This document shows positions 27,008 through 39,743 of a stretch of 64,000 bases of DNA, piece by piece (position 1 is the first letter of the stretch; each line of letters opens with the position of its first letter). The position numbers were made by a program, and so were the translations under genes. This stretch comes from Hygrocybe punicea (Eukaryota; Basidiomycota; Agaricomycetes; Agaricales; Hygrophoraceae), in contig OY744463.1 of the NCBI GenBank assembly GCA_963556145.1, forward strand, positions 3,100,001-3,164,000. The letters run 5' to 3'. A model generated the notes under the pieces. The model had not been told where the DNA came from. It saw nothing but the letters and a program-made list of their open reading frames with translations, and searched no databases.

Positions 27008-27921
27008 ATGCCTTTCCCTCCCAAGCTCGGATGCCCCATGTGCGGCATCGTCGCAACGGCCTCGCATACTACTCATCGGTCCCCACGCGCCCCTTCTTTT
27101 CCGCCAGGTTCGACGCAACCCGAAGTTCTATGGCGGGACGATAACTTCACTGCCTACCGCGAAAAAGCCAACCCTGTCTCCAGCAAAGGACATGTCATAA
27201 TTGCATTCAAGTTCGTACATACTCCTATGCCGACCTTGTTGCATAACTGAAGGATGAACAGTTTGCACATCCCATCACTCTATACGCTGGTGCGTGTCCT
27301 TGAAATTAACCTCAGGCATTGCTTATGAAAAGTGTCTAGTCGTCCAGCGACCTGCCTCTTCTCGTCACAGTCAAAAGTCTCGCCATACGTCTACTTTCAG
27401 GCTTGCTCCCACCGTCTCCGGCTACCCCAGGTTCTCTCACAATACCACCCTCGACTCAATGTAATTCACAGTTTCACATTGGCTTCATCACGGCGCCGTT
27501 CAAAGACAGCAAAATCCCCGTGACTGATCATCTGCACGCACACGCATATATCGCGCCTGCCGACATGATGGGGTGGTTCAGAGCTATCGGATATGGGCCC
27601 CTCGCATGGTATGCGATCGACGACCTGATTGCTGAGATTCGGTGTGGAAATCGTTACTTTCTGCTACGTACCAGCTGCTTACTGAACAGAATTTTCAGAG
27701 AAACGGTGTCCAACAATCGGATCAAGTCTGGTTATGAAAATCGTCCATCTGCGCCGATTGATATGGTGCCAGGCGCTGGTGCACGAATGGGTACTGCGGA
27801 CGGAATTGAAACCTCGGCACCTAGTTTGGGCTGCTCCGATCTCAGTGATGTCGAAGAGGGACAAAGAGCTCCTCCCTCTTTGATCAACATACACAGTCCG
27901 ATTCCACATTTGCGCATGTAG
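27008..27921 (+). CDS. HIT-domain (histidine triad) protein
   Basis: Predicted 251 aa from exons 27008-27210, 27262-27289, 27340-27641 and 27699-27921. HIT proteins are nucleotide hydrolases or transferases. The triad HLHAHAYI (His-x-His-x-His) at about residue 145 is intact. Upstream is a CPMCGIV zinc-binding-like start and WRDDNFTAYREKANPVSSKGHVIIAF, the substrate-facing strand region of the fold. The tail beyond the triad is long and less conserved (RPSAPIDMVPGAGARMG). The insertion between the strands suggests a fungal branch rather than Hint or Fhit proper. Exact substrate is unknown. It is divergent from TRAX: the two ATGs are 132 bases apart and probably share a promoter. Confidence 0.83.
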
Positions 27922-28072
27922 TATATTCTCAACTTGCACTTGCCTTGTAATTCAGTTTCTATGAGCAGAACTCTTCGCAAGCCTGATTCTGTTTTGGCTT
28001 GTCTCCTGCATTGTACATTTATACAGTTTCCCGATCGATAGATGAACACTGCCTTCTACAAGTCTACCTAGA

Positions 28073-31000
28073 TCATGCATCTAGGGCAAAATGCTGTCAG
28101 TGGTCGAAAAATTAGAAAACAGGCACTGACAATAGGTCGAACCCGTTAGCAAAGTCGACAATGCGGATAGTTGATCCTCGTTGAACCGTTGTGAATCCTC
28201 GTGCCAGGTGTCCTGGTGCGTTTTCTTGAAGTTGCTTGCACATTTACTGACAGTAGTGGAGATGGGTATCTGGGGCACGAGAATCACCTCCTGTTACCCC
28301 GACACCACCAAACCGACTTACCGGATCAAATGTATACTCTGCCAACACACTCGTCAAGAGCTCGGGCATCCACTTCTCGACCGTGTATGGATAGCTGTCA
28401 ACTAACGCACATATACCAAGGATAGCTGCATGCCGCTGACGAATAGCCTTGCTGTAGTCGGGGGAGTGTCGCTCGGGAATGTGGCTATCCTTTGCCAGTC
28501 GCACAAAACGGTCCTGGTAAAGGCCAATCTTGAATTCCACATAAAGACAGTATATCTAGAATACTCGCCTTCAGAGTGAGGACACTCTGCCTCGGCGACA
28601 ACCGTAAGATGCCCGAAAGTGTTCTGTCCGCAAGTTATTGTGAACAAAGGGTTTCAGAGTAACTCGTTGACATACGTCGCCGCCATCTCTCGTACTTCCA
28701 CCACTTCATCATCCAGACATTTACATAACACCTGAAATACCAGTTTACTCTCTACGACAATAGGCCGAGAAAAGCACAAGCCACACCTCTAATATTTGCA
28801 CAACTTTCACTTCACTGATTAGCGGAACTTGACGGAAGTAAAAAACTGGGAGCTGTGAGGATCAGAAACATCAGGGGCCTTGCGCTGTCGCACCTTGAAC
28901 CAAAGGCAGTGCCATGAGTCGCACTTTCCACGACTAAACGAGATCAGAAGTGTGTTGGATTCTTGGACATGGAAACGACGTACAGGTGACGCCTGTATTG
29001 CTTCGAATATGGAATCCAGAATGGGATTAACCAAGGAACGAGGTGGTGTGACTCCGCACATTCGCACCAGAAGCAAATTCGCATGATATAAGAGCTCGTC
29101 GTTGTCATTGACTGTTACACGGATTAGCTGAGAAAGAATTTGGTCATGAATTGACGCACCCTCTGTGAAACAGAAGATTTCAGGCTGAAAAGGTTGTTAT
29201 TAGTTATGGAATGGATACGTCATGCGACCACTCGACATACCATCAAGGGTAGGATATAGTCAAAGGTGGATATAGCGTTGGTATCGTGTAGTGATTGGAA
29301 CAGCCACTTGCAGATCGTGATCCCGACTCTGAAAAGGTATAGAGGTGAGGCTTGGATTTGCGAACAAGTAAGAGTATGAGTCACCTATCGTATGTAGATT
29401 GAAACGCGTGGACACCTGGTAGTCGCTCGTTTTGCCATATTTTAAACTTCTCCACCAGCTCAAGAACTCGTGGTAGATGGTAAGATCCACGAATTCCCAA
29501 GATGTCGCTGTCACCATGCAATGTTCGGCACTCCCTAACAAAAACTTCTGTAGACGGCTCGGACGGTTTTGGTCCCATCTAAATACTCGTCTTCTAAACA
29601 TTCAACGCTGACTTGATCGGAAAATACCTTGATCTTCCCGGAAAACGCCAGAATTTCGCCAATATAAGCACGGACCTAGAATGATTTAACCCCAGCAACG
29701 GTATGAAAGGTCAAATCTCACGTCATCGTGTTCACCGGAAATTTCTGGCCAGCATCGATCTATCACATCATCAGTCCAAGAGGAAAACTTCCAGTTCAAC
29801 TGTCCATAAAATGCCCTGAAGAGTGACAATATTTTGGTCGCATCGAAGGAGGATTCTGCATTATAATCCATGTCTTTGAACTCGTTCACAAGATAGTCCA
29901 CCAACGGTTGGACACGCCTCGGGTCTTTGCTGTAAAACAAATACTATTGAATAGCGAATCAGCCAACATTTATGTAAGGGGTTACTGATTAAGCACCTCA
30001 AAAAATGACGCCCATACCCATAGGGTATCCGGTTTGATATTATGGCCAAAAATATTCGTGATAAATGGGGTGAACCATTCCCAGAGTCGTTTTTGGGTAT
30101 CGGTGGGCCAATGCTTCGAACCTGGACAAGAGATGGCGTCAGCTGAGCACACGCAATGAGACGTTTGAATTACCACCAAGTAAACCAGCGAGTAATTCGG
30201 CCGCAGCACGTTGCTTGTTTTGTTCCTTGTCCGCGATAAGAATTTCCAAAGTTGGTTTCAGTGCCTCAAATGGCTCGTCCTCGAGAAGTTGGACTGAAAA
30301 GACGGATCCGGACCAGATCGGTGACTATAACAGTGTTTCAACCACTTACATATTGACTTGACGCACGACACGTTGTCTTGCGAGATAACGGTTTCCTGAT
30401 TTTCCTCTGAATAGTATGTCGACAAAGTCTTCCAGTAGTTGGGGTCTATTGCCACGTTCCGAACGGCGTTTACAGCCTCCTCGCTGGCTTTGTCCCAGGG
30501 TTGAAAAGTTGACTCTGAAAGATGAGGCGGTTTATAGAGATTGATCGTGTTCTTCCAAGTAAGCCAGCCTTCTGGCGCTTTGTCACCGAATAAACTGGCC
30601 CGAACGTCTGTTAGTGCCGAACTCGTGAATTTACAGTGAACTGACAGCGCTGGGTCACTCCAATTACAAGGCGTTTTGAAGTCTTCCAAAAACTTTGCAG
30701 TCAAAGAATGTGAGGGTTGCACGAATATCCTTTGTTTTAGCGGGTTGTGACTCCGGGCGAGAACCAGATCCACCGAAGTCAAGCAGAACGTCCGGAGCTT
30801 AATATTGCGCAGACTCTTGATTATTCCTCGTTGCGCGTACTGAATACAAGAGGCCTTGACTTCAATTCATGGATTGACTATCCAAAGCTTCAAACCTACA
30901 TATCGCTGCCCAGTATGGAAATGTTGATCAGGAAAGAAATTGTGTTATTAGCGAAATCAACATACGATGGTAGGATGATGGTCGTGGGACTTCTCCAAAA

Positions 31001-34000
31001 AGCAGCGGATATGCGATTGCGTCAAAGGCACGTCACGCCTGGCGAGGGACCGAAGACATCGGACGGCACCTATAGCGTATCGCCAATGAGTACGGCTGGA
31101 GTTCGCAATATCCAGAAGGGCGTTAGTCTTCCGTCCGAATCAGCAACAATTCCTCCAGGCTTCTCTAGAGACACAAACCGTGTTTTTTATTGCTACATTG
31201 TAGAGTTCGATTCGTTCAACTCGTTTCTCCCGACAGCGCAATACAATAGTGTCGTTTTTGGCTCCGATAGATAGACAAGCCTTCAAGCTCGCTAGAGCTG
31301 TGGTCAATAAAGGATTTTCGATCTCGTAGAAGCTGTAGCAGGGCTCAATGAGAGAATTGAGACCTAAATCAACACGTTAGCAGTCCCGATGAACCATAAT
31401 GGAAGAGCGCAAACAATTCTCAGACAAAAGGGAAACACAATCCTGAATTGATTGCTAGTCAACCATCAGCAAAGTTATCCTCCGCAACAAGGTGCTCACG
31501 TACCTTCTCATTATGTTGGCAACCGAAGAGTCCTCTGATAAGTTCTGTAGCCAAGGTAGGATCTTCTAGGGCATGAAAACAAGATCAGATGGAGCGCGGG
31601 AAGTCACAAGCTCACCTGAGATCGCAAATTGGCCTGGATAAATTTCAGCCAAATGACTTGAATTCTGAAGGAAAATGTACCGAAGGAGGCAAAACTGAGC
31701 GTCCAGAGCGCTCCCTTCATACGACTATCTTCCGTTCCGGGTTCCAAAGCCTTGTAGAGTACGGGGAGAACGCGACGTCGAACCCCATCGTACGTCTGGA
31801 GGTTATTGATAAATTAGTTTGTTCGAGGTGACAAAAATCCAAAGTTTTACGGTGCACAACGATTCTAGCAGAGATTGACTGGATCTGGATAGCAAGCTCA
31901 CTAAGTTCAAGCCTTTACCCAAATGATTGGTCACGTACTCTCTGACTGTGAATGATGAGCACAAATAATATAAATAACTTTCTACACTGACTAGTTGCAT
32001 ATTGCCACATTGACCATTCCACGAGATCATCAATAAGGCTATCTTCCAGGGAGCCTCGCCGTCTTTCAATCGAGTTCCACCGAAGTCTCGCTGAATGGTA
32101 AAATCTGCAGCTCGTGATCAGCAAAACATTGGAAACATCGAAGTTGATTCGAACCGGGCTCGACGGACGTAAACCGCTCTTGGCCAGACTTTCTGATTTG
32201 CGTAATGACGGGCCACACTAGATTCCGATTCATACTGTGCCTCATTGAAGTGATATGAATCTTTGCTATCGCCATAATCAAGCATATAAGTACTGATTGC
32301 TCTAATCTGAAACAGCCTTCAAGTTGCATAATGCCTGTTGACAACGATGAAACTGACAAGTATGCGGACTGCGTCAACTGTGTTTTCCTCGCCTTGTTGT
32401 CGAAGGGAGACCGACGCCTTATGTAAGAACTCGCCAAACCGTTGGCGAAGCGAGGTTATATATTGGTATCGCGGGTCGCAAGGATCAGTAAGACAAAAGC
32501 CAGAACTGAGAGGGTCAATAGATGCTATCATTTCCGGTATTTCATGTCTAATGACTTTCAATAATGCGAAACATGTCACAATAATTCTGAACATACCTTA
32601 AATCGCTTGTCTTGGTTGTTTGCAACAGGTCGTCTTGTGACATGATTTCTTTTACCAGGGTCGGTATACCCGTAAAAGAATGACGGACAAAAGTCAAATG
32701 ACTGTTCAAGCAAATATTTTAACTGGCAGCAAATAAACTTGAGGGATGAACTCGACCGACCGACAGAAGTCATTTCGCCATACTGCATCTCGAGCAACCC
32801 CTGAACGATGAAACATTTGAGATACCGGAGAATAGATAAAGGCAACATACTCGGGTTCAATAGGTCTTCAAGGACAGATAAAGTTGGTTCTATGAGCTCC
32901 CGGAACAACTTTAAAGTGAAATCTATCTCTTCGGATGTAGGGACATGCCATGATATCTATTTCAGCGAAAATGTAAGGTAAAATCACCGATAAATTTGTT
33001 AAACACACTTTCACGTCTTCTGGTTTATACAACTTTCCCCAATAACGATGGTGATTCTGGCGGAATTCTGACGGATAACGGTGATGTCATGTGACTGAAC
33101 TCTGGGACAAGACTCACCATCACTGGCCCATTCTTCTGGATTCACGAACTTGTTCTCGAGGGGGTACACATAAGTAATGGTCAGCAGCAAGGCAGATAAT
33201 AATTTGCCTGTCCAGGAAAAACCGCGTTTCGAGAATGCCTTGTCGTGAAGAAGCCGGAGGAGCGACATGAACTCATCCTTGTGTTTGAGAACCTAGGTTG
33301 TTGTGAGGACCATTTATCAATCAAATGTGTCAGGCGTACCGCCTGTCCGTCACTGCGAACGTACAACATTCAGTGGAGGGCCGATGGGGACGATGATAAG
33401 TTTCTTACTTGCACACGGTTCCTCGCAGAATGGCCAAATCTGGAAGGGGTTACAAGAGGAATAAGGGGTGTTAGTGATAACGACACGTACTCCAATGAAG
33501 GGTTGCATCGGAGGGAAGCGGAGACGAAGACGATGTCGTCCTTAAGGAACTTGCACCGTTCTCGATCTCCATGCGGATATTTTTCGCACAAAACGGCAAA
33601 AATTTGGCGAGAGTTTTGGTGGAGTTAGCCCCTGCAATACATTCGACCAGTTGATGTATAGCACGGACCGCGTTTGATCGAACGTTAGTGCTTGCGTAAT
33701 CGAATACCATATTTAATACCAAATCATATAATGGTTCAGAAAGATGAACACAAATCTGACTGCATGCGCCAATTACCGCGTCCACGACTTGACCTGAAAA
33801 AGAGGTCAACACGCTCGCTGTAAAACGGTGGAGGCGTTATGACTATCGAACCTTCGGTAGCTCCGCCAGCAGAACCGTCCGCTCCTTCTTCGGGTAGATT
33901 CTCTAGTAATTGAATAACACGTCGGATAAAACTGTCAACCCAAGCAGCAAAACTGCCGGTCGTATCTTTTAATAGCGCGTCTTCGTCTTCCTGCGAGAGT

Positions 34001-36648
34001 TGCATTTCCAGGTCTGAGGAAAGACCATCCGCCTCCTGAAATGCAAAAGACGGGAGGGATAGAGGCGCAGTTGACGATAGTGTTGGCTCCGAGTCCAGCC
34101 GAAAGGGCATAGAGATGTCCGACGTCAAATCTCCGAATTGGATATATTGAGATATTTCCGCAAGAAAAGTGGTTGTGCAGAGCTGACGAAGGTATTAGCC
34201 AGAATTTTGGCAAGTTAGACGACTACTGACAGTTTTGGAAGGATCATTCTGCATAAAATGAAATGAAACAGTCATATCGAACATAAGTCAACTGTTTCTC
34301 TCACCACATCGATTCCAGGAATAAGGAGGTGTAAAATTGGAACTAGATGTTTTGCGCCAGGGTAATAAACCTCTCTCGAGACAATGGCGGGAGCGATAGC
34401 CCCCAAAGCTTTGATTACGGCAATCGTCCGTTGGGTCTGTCTCCGAGGTTAGCACTTAGGCCCGAATATATCTTATTGACAGAAGCTCAAACCTCCACCA
34501 GAGCCTCTAAAGAAGGAACAGCTCTCTCCAGCACCGGATGAAGAATTAAATCCGGCTCCATAACACTCATGGATTTCATACAGCTTTGAATGTTGACAAC
34601 GGTTGTGGAATCTGGAGAAAACATGGCGAGTAGTGCAACAGTTCTTAGGCATTTCACCAACTCTCGCCTCATTTGCCTTGTCAAGCGGCGATGCTTTCGG
34701 CTGACATTAGTTTCGTCAAACAATACACGGTGAGAGAGACGTACCATGGGAGTTTTGCAATCTGATAATAGTTCCTCGTGCCATCCTAACAAGTTCGTGA
34801 GTTCCAGAGGTCAAAAAAGGGGATGAACTCTGGCTGTAATGCGGTTCGCGCTAAAGGACAATAATAATACATGGAAACAGGGGTGAAGTGCACTTACTCT
34901 CATTGAAGTCGTAGACAATGTACTTGATAAAGGCACTCAGCTATAACAGCGAAAACTTGATCAGAGCTTCGACTCAAGGAGGCTAAGCGCTATCGTGATA
35001 AACATACATCTGCAGTCCAAGCTCCCGAATTGGAGGGATGGAAAAAGCTTTCAGTCGACGCAATCAACCTGGCCAGGGAATCCAAAGCCTTTGACCCAGC
35101 CAAATAAGTTTTATTTTTTAAGGGACCCCCTTTGCCAAGTGGAGCCGACAAGTAGTCTGCCAGTGAAGTGTGTTGAATCTGGGGAGTATTCCTGCCAGAT
35201 GGGGAGGGTGTAAAGAAGGGAGTAGGCGCCGTGGACGAAGGAGAAGGAGTCCCATCACTGGCCATGGAATACACAATGATCCGAGCCAAAGATGCTTAAT
35301 AGATGGAATTAAAGAAAGGCCAGAATCAGCGATGAATCAAAACACCAACGGATTCTCCAGGAAGGTTCAGGAACGAGTCCTATCTCAAACCGCGCCTGAT
35401 GGTCAGCGGATGGACCAGTAGTCAAAGACCCGGCATCCGCCAGAGGAATTTCTAAAGTTCGTGATAAGGGGTCAATGTCATCTGACCGAAGAGAAGAAGA
35501 AACCATACCCATTGACGCAAGACACTTGCACATCAACAGGCTCCACTCTTGTTCGGTAAATATACCCACATCCTTGTACAGGCCCGGCCAAATCGCGTAC
35601 TGTTTGAGATCTTCTGAGGGCCAATATGGCCTCCCCTCACCCTCAGACCTCTCATCATCTGGGAGTTCCCCAATCTTGGCAGGGTCACTGACAGCGGGAT
35701 TTAAATGCGTTTCTGCGAGCCTAGAGAGAAAATGTAACATCCGTTCATCATACATGTAGGAGTTTATGGACTCCCAAAGCCGAAAGAGCATAGGGAGGTA
35801 GGATTGCGGATGCGATATCGGCAGAAACGTCAAAAGGTAATATTGCGATACAAGAATACTCTAAAATGAAGCCATGAGCAACCATCACATCCGAAACAAT
35901 CACGGCGACGCACATCCAAGCTTGTTCCGTTAATCAACGGTACAAATGTGGACAGCATTTCGTTAATGGCTGCAGGGTGGAAGAACCGTTGGGAATTTTC
36001 TGCGATATTACCCATGTACCAAGATAGTTGGCTAGCAGATAAAGATGACTAGTTAAATGCGACTGAATGATTTATCAAGTCCAGTGCTTACTTGTATTCA
36101 AACCGTCTTCTACTCAAAAACAGATCCTGACTCAAGATATCGTAGATGGGCTTCCACGGTAGTCTCATATCTTCGATAGACAGTTTCTTCTTGGATCTTA
36201 TCAAGTAACGGAGACCATCAGCACATGCCGCCACTACTTGAATGGATGTTCCAGGAGTCGTGCTTATGTGGAAATAGAGCTTGGCCAGCTTCATTCTCTT
36301 CTCCTTCGGCATGGGATATTTTAGCATCGTCCAACTGGCGATGAACGTTAATACATTAGCACGGGCTCCCATATCATTAAGAACGCACTAAGACAACATG
36401 CCATCCCACTGCAGGAGCCCAGAATCGTCCTTGGCCTCAACGCATTGCGTGACACGCAGTAAGAAGAAGTCGAGCAATTCTTGCATTCTTGCATTGGATT
36501 CGATGGCGTAGGGTATTGACTTTGCATAGTTCTTCAACTTCTGCAAATACCGATCATCGGCATGTTCGATATCGTCTTGTAACGTAGGTAATTGGGTAAG
36601 CAGGTCCGAGTCATTGATGGTCAAAGATGAGAGGTCCGGGAAGGCCAT
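28073..36648 (-). CDS. BLM10: Proteasome activator BLM10/PA200, copy 2 (complete)
   Basis: Full-length homologue of copy 1 in the opposite orientation, starting at ATG 36648 (MAFPDLSSLTINDSDLL) and ending Thr-Tyr-Tyr-Ala after a final 50-bp intron (28130-28081). The span of 8.6 kb with many short introns fits a protein near the 1,900-2,000 aa typical of the family. Visible segments include GSKHWPTDTQKRLWEWF, KQRAAAELLAGLL-type repeat sequence, VVEVREMAAT, LGICALVDSYPYTVEKWMPEL and FKKTHQDTWHEDSQRFNEDQ. The intron at 28568-28529 begins with GC, whereas the matching intron of copy 1 begins with GT. Not every intron was placed. No disabling change was found in the exons read. ORFs on the plus strand inside this span, such as 30747-31274, are shadows. 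Confidence 0.85.
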
Positions 36649-36850
36649 GACAGCTCAGCGGGATGGAAACCTATGTAACAGGTCTCACCAGCACTGCAGC
36701 GCCAAACTACTCCAGTAACTTGTTACTGTGCTTTTGTGGGGGGAATCCCGTCACGGTCATCATGACCAAGATCTCTGATACTTATATATTGCCTATGGAG
36801 CTTGAAAACTAATTGTTTTCTGACAGGCTGGCGCTAGACAATTCATCATG

Positions 36851-37760
36851 TTAAAAACTGGCGCTGAACGCCGCATCTTGCAGTTCTTTGACGGCTTTCT
36901 CTCGAATCATACCCCAGGCCCCATTCCTCTGGTCCCTTACATCACCCAAACCCTCCCTGATCTCCTGGAGGCGCTCCATGTACTCTCGCCCATCGTCCTG
37001 AAGCTCCCTGAGACTTCCCAAGGATTTTTCAAGACTCTCCAGTTGCACTTCTGGCGATACAAATGGAGAGGGTTCGAAGACGGGTGGACCGGTGCTCAAG
37101 TATGGGGGGAGAAAGATTTTCCGGATCGACGGTGTGAGATCGGGTGCGCGTGCAAGTCTCTTCTCTTTAGGGTCTTGTTCGTTTGCGTTGTCATCTTCGT
37201 CCTCAAGCTTCGGGATCAAGGAGGCTTCACTCGAGCGCTTATCGGGGTCCTCGCTGATGACTTGCCAAAGTCTGCCTAACGCTCTCCTCATCGTGGCTTC
37301 GCCTTCAATGAGACCATTAATTGCTTGTTCCAATTCATCAAGCAGGCCAGACCGAAATGAACGCGTGACAGCCTTGTCCATCACAAAGGACGAATAGTTG
37401 AGGTGCGCAGTCGGCGGCGGATAGGGGGACATCAAGGGTGGAGAAGGGGAACGTAGGTGGGGAAGTGTGGGTGGGGAAGGAGAAGATCTATGTTGTGGAA
37501 GTAGGAGCCTAACGCGCTTCCGCGCACGTTCTTCTACCTGTGGTAGCCATGAGTTGGTAGCCTGCATGAATGAACAAGTCTGTACCTACTTCCCAATCAT
37601 CCATGCCCGGTCCCCAAGCTGCTATTTTCCCACTGCGCACCCATCTGGCACCTTTTGTATTCTTCTTGCCCCAATTTCCGGACTGGGAACCGACAGGCAG
37701 GTCATCTTCATCCGAGTCGTGACCATGCGAAGGATAGTACCAGGTGTTACTGTCGGTCAT
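36851..37760 (-). CDS. Unknown nuclear-like protein, possibly RXT2-related
   Basis: Two exons, 37760-37590 and 37537-36851 (52-bp intron, phase 0), give 285 aa. The start MTDSNTWYYPSHGHDSDEDDLP is acidic. The segment GARWVRSGKIAAWG leading to EERARKRVRLLLP resembles the N-terminal block of RXT2-like subunits of Rpd3L-type histone deacetylase complexes, but this is a weak recall-based match. A helical stretch LLDELEQAINGLIEGEATMRRALGRLWQVI and a C-terminal predicted coiled coil (LESLEKSLGSLRELQDDGREYM onward) follow. An alternative acceptor 24 bases upstream would give a 28-bp intron, which is unusually short. It lies 202 bases from the BLM10 copy 2 start on the same strand. Confidence 0.55.
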
Positions 37761-38085
37761 GCTGCCCAAAATCAATAATATTTTATTTTTGTCGTTGTTT
37801 GGTCCTTTTTCTCACGTGATTGCCAGCCAATCAAAATAATGTGCAAGATCAGTTTACGTGTTGGGCTGGTATATGTATGAGGGCATGCTAGAATCTCAGC
37901 AAATCACCCGAAGAGAGTGGGTGACTTTCCGCAGCATAAAGATATGATATAGGTGTAATTCTGAGTTTTCTCACAGCCAGGGCCACCAGTTTATTCGTCA
38001 GATTTAATGCGTCGAACAAACCATGGCATAAAATAATCAGTTAGCTAGCATAACCTCGACAACCCAAATAAGGTGACTGAACTGC
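37761..38085. other. Intergenic spacer
   Basis: AT-rich spacer between divergent genes. It contains CACGTG-like (CTCACGTGAT at about 37811) and CCAAT (about 37828) elements that could serve the minus-strand gene. No gene seen. Confidence 0.4.
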
Positions 38086-39335
38086 ATGGACCATTATTGC
38101 CTGATACAGGAAGAAGAGGAGAACGAGAACGAGATGGAAGACGACCATCAAGCACGCTTTTCCACGTTGGCACTTGCATTTGTGATCAACGGAGCAGAAC
38201 AAGCACGCATTCTTCATGCACAACACCGACAACCTTCACGGCTCTACCTCTGCCACCCCCAGCTTCTCCCAAATCCTCGCATTGCTACTCTGTGGGTGCA
38301 GTTACGGGAGAGTCGAAGTGATCGTGCCTATGTCACCACCATGGGGTTCGACGTCTGTACATTTGAGGCAATTGTGGCTGAAGGATTTGGGCGACGATGG
38401 TACGATACACCGATCCCCCGTGGAGATGTCAATGAGAGCGCAACACCGCGTGGTGCATGTCGTTCATTGGATGCCGAAGGTGCCTTGGGCTTGGTACTTC
38501 ATTACCTCAGCTCGACAATGCGTGAAGTCAGCTTGCAACAGATTTTCGCCCTGATTCCTGCAACAGTATCCCGATATATCACGTTTGGAATGCGCATTCT
38601 ACGTGAAACCCTCCTTGATATGGAGGATGCCAAGATATCATGGTTCCGCAAGCTCTCCGAATTCCAGCATCACAATGAACTCGTTCTCGAGCGCCATCCA
38701 CTTTTAGTTGGCGCTTTTGCCAGTATCGATGGTTTGAATCTTCCTGTACAGGTGTCAGAGGATCATGAGATTGAGAATGCTACATACAATGGTTGGAAGT
38801 GTGAGCATTTCATCAGCTCTGTGTTTGTCTTCTCTTCGAGTGGTGAGTGTCTGTTTGTCTTTTGTATGATCATTTTCATCTCATTTCATATGCAGGGCCC
38901 ATAATAGCAGCCAACCTCAATGCTCCTGGAAGTTGGCATGACTCCTGTGTCGCGTTGCCAATATACGAGAAGCTGCGGACTCAAACACCACCAGGATTTT
39001 ATGTCATCACAGATACGGCATTTTCTCGAGGTGGGAGCGCCCAAAGTGGTGGTCGTATCCACGCTCCGTTTCAATCAGGCGACAAGGTTGTAGGGACACC
39101 GGAGGAAGTTGAGAAGCAGCTAAAACTTCACCGGCAGCTTTTGTCATATCGGCAGACTGCGGAATGGGGTAACCATGCCCTTCAAGGTTCTTTTGGTCGG
39201 CTACGAATCCCACTGGTTGTCCAACACAAGGAGGACCGTGCTGACTTGCTAGAAACATGTCTCCGACTTCACAATTTGAGGTGTCGCCGAGTCGGGTACA
39301 ACCAGATTCAGTCCGTGTATGTGAGGCATTGGCTC
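38086..39335 (+). CDS. PIF/Harbinger-type DDE nuclease gene, cut by assembly gap
   Basis: Two exons visible (38086-38842 and 38896 into the gap). The DDE_Tnp_4-like domain shows AFASIDGLNLPV (first Asp), a loop YNGWKCEHFISSVFVFSSSGPIIAANLNAPGSWHDS typical of HARBI1-like proteins, VITDTAF (second Asp) and ADLLETCLRLHNLR (probable Glu). Upstream helices ALGLVLHYLSSTMREVSLQQIFALIPATVSRY match the helix-turn-helix-like region of this family. It may be a transposase or a domesticated derivative; the partner Myb-like protein of Harbinger elements is not visible. The reading frame runs directly into the N run, so the C-terminus is unknown. No terminal repeats were found. Confidence 0.75.
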
Positions 39336-39435
39336 NNNNNNNNNNNNNNNNNNNNNNNNNNNNNNNNNNNNNNNNNNNNNNNNNNNNNNNNNNNNNNNNN
39401 NNNNNNNNNNNNNNNNNNNNNNNNNNNNNNNNNNN
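39336..39435. other. Assembly gap (100 N)
   Basis: Exactly 100 N, the usual placeholder for a gap of unknown size. It separates the Harbinger-type gene from an LTR-like repeat that also occurs as two tandem copies at 50405-51352, so repeat collapse is a likely cause. Confidence 0.97.
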
Positions 39436-39743
39436 CAGAGGGGAAGTGAAGGGAGTGGAGTACGAAGACTAATATGGAGACGATACGAAGCGAGGACTAA
39501 GAAATAGAACTGAAGGGAAGCGATAACCTGTATTTTCTTATAGTTTGTAGTATAAGAGTACATCTTTTATACTACTGGGAGAGATCCTGTGCTGTAGTAA
39601 CTAGGTACTACAAGCGAAGGCTGTAACTGATGGTAGAGAGGTGGAGCGGAGTATAGGGGGAATGGTGCTATGTACTATGTAACGGGAAATGAAGATATAT
39701 CATATGTAACTATATACGTACTAATTCCGGGTCGTTAGAGACA
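39436..39743 (-). repeat. LTR-like repeat, partial copy (third copy of family)
   Basis: On the minus strand this begins TGTCTCTAACGACCCGGAAT and matches the two copies at 50405-50861 and 50895-51352, including a TATA-like AGTAGTATAAAAG and the phrase CAGCCTTCGCTTGTAGTA. It is cut by the gap. Positions 39744-39901 hold the GAATC-rich sequence that precedes this repeat in the other copies too, back to the shared boundary TGTAGAGGCTCCGG. Confidence 0.75.

Noticed and set aside
30747..31274. 175-aa plus-strand ORF
   Set aside because: It lies antisense inside the BLM10 copy 2 coding exons and has no family signature.
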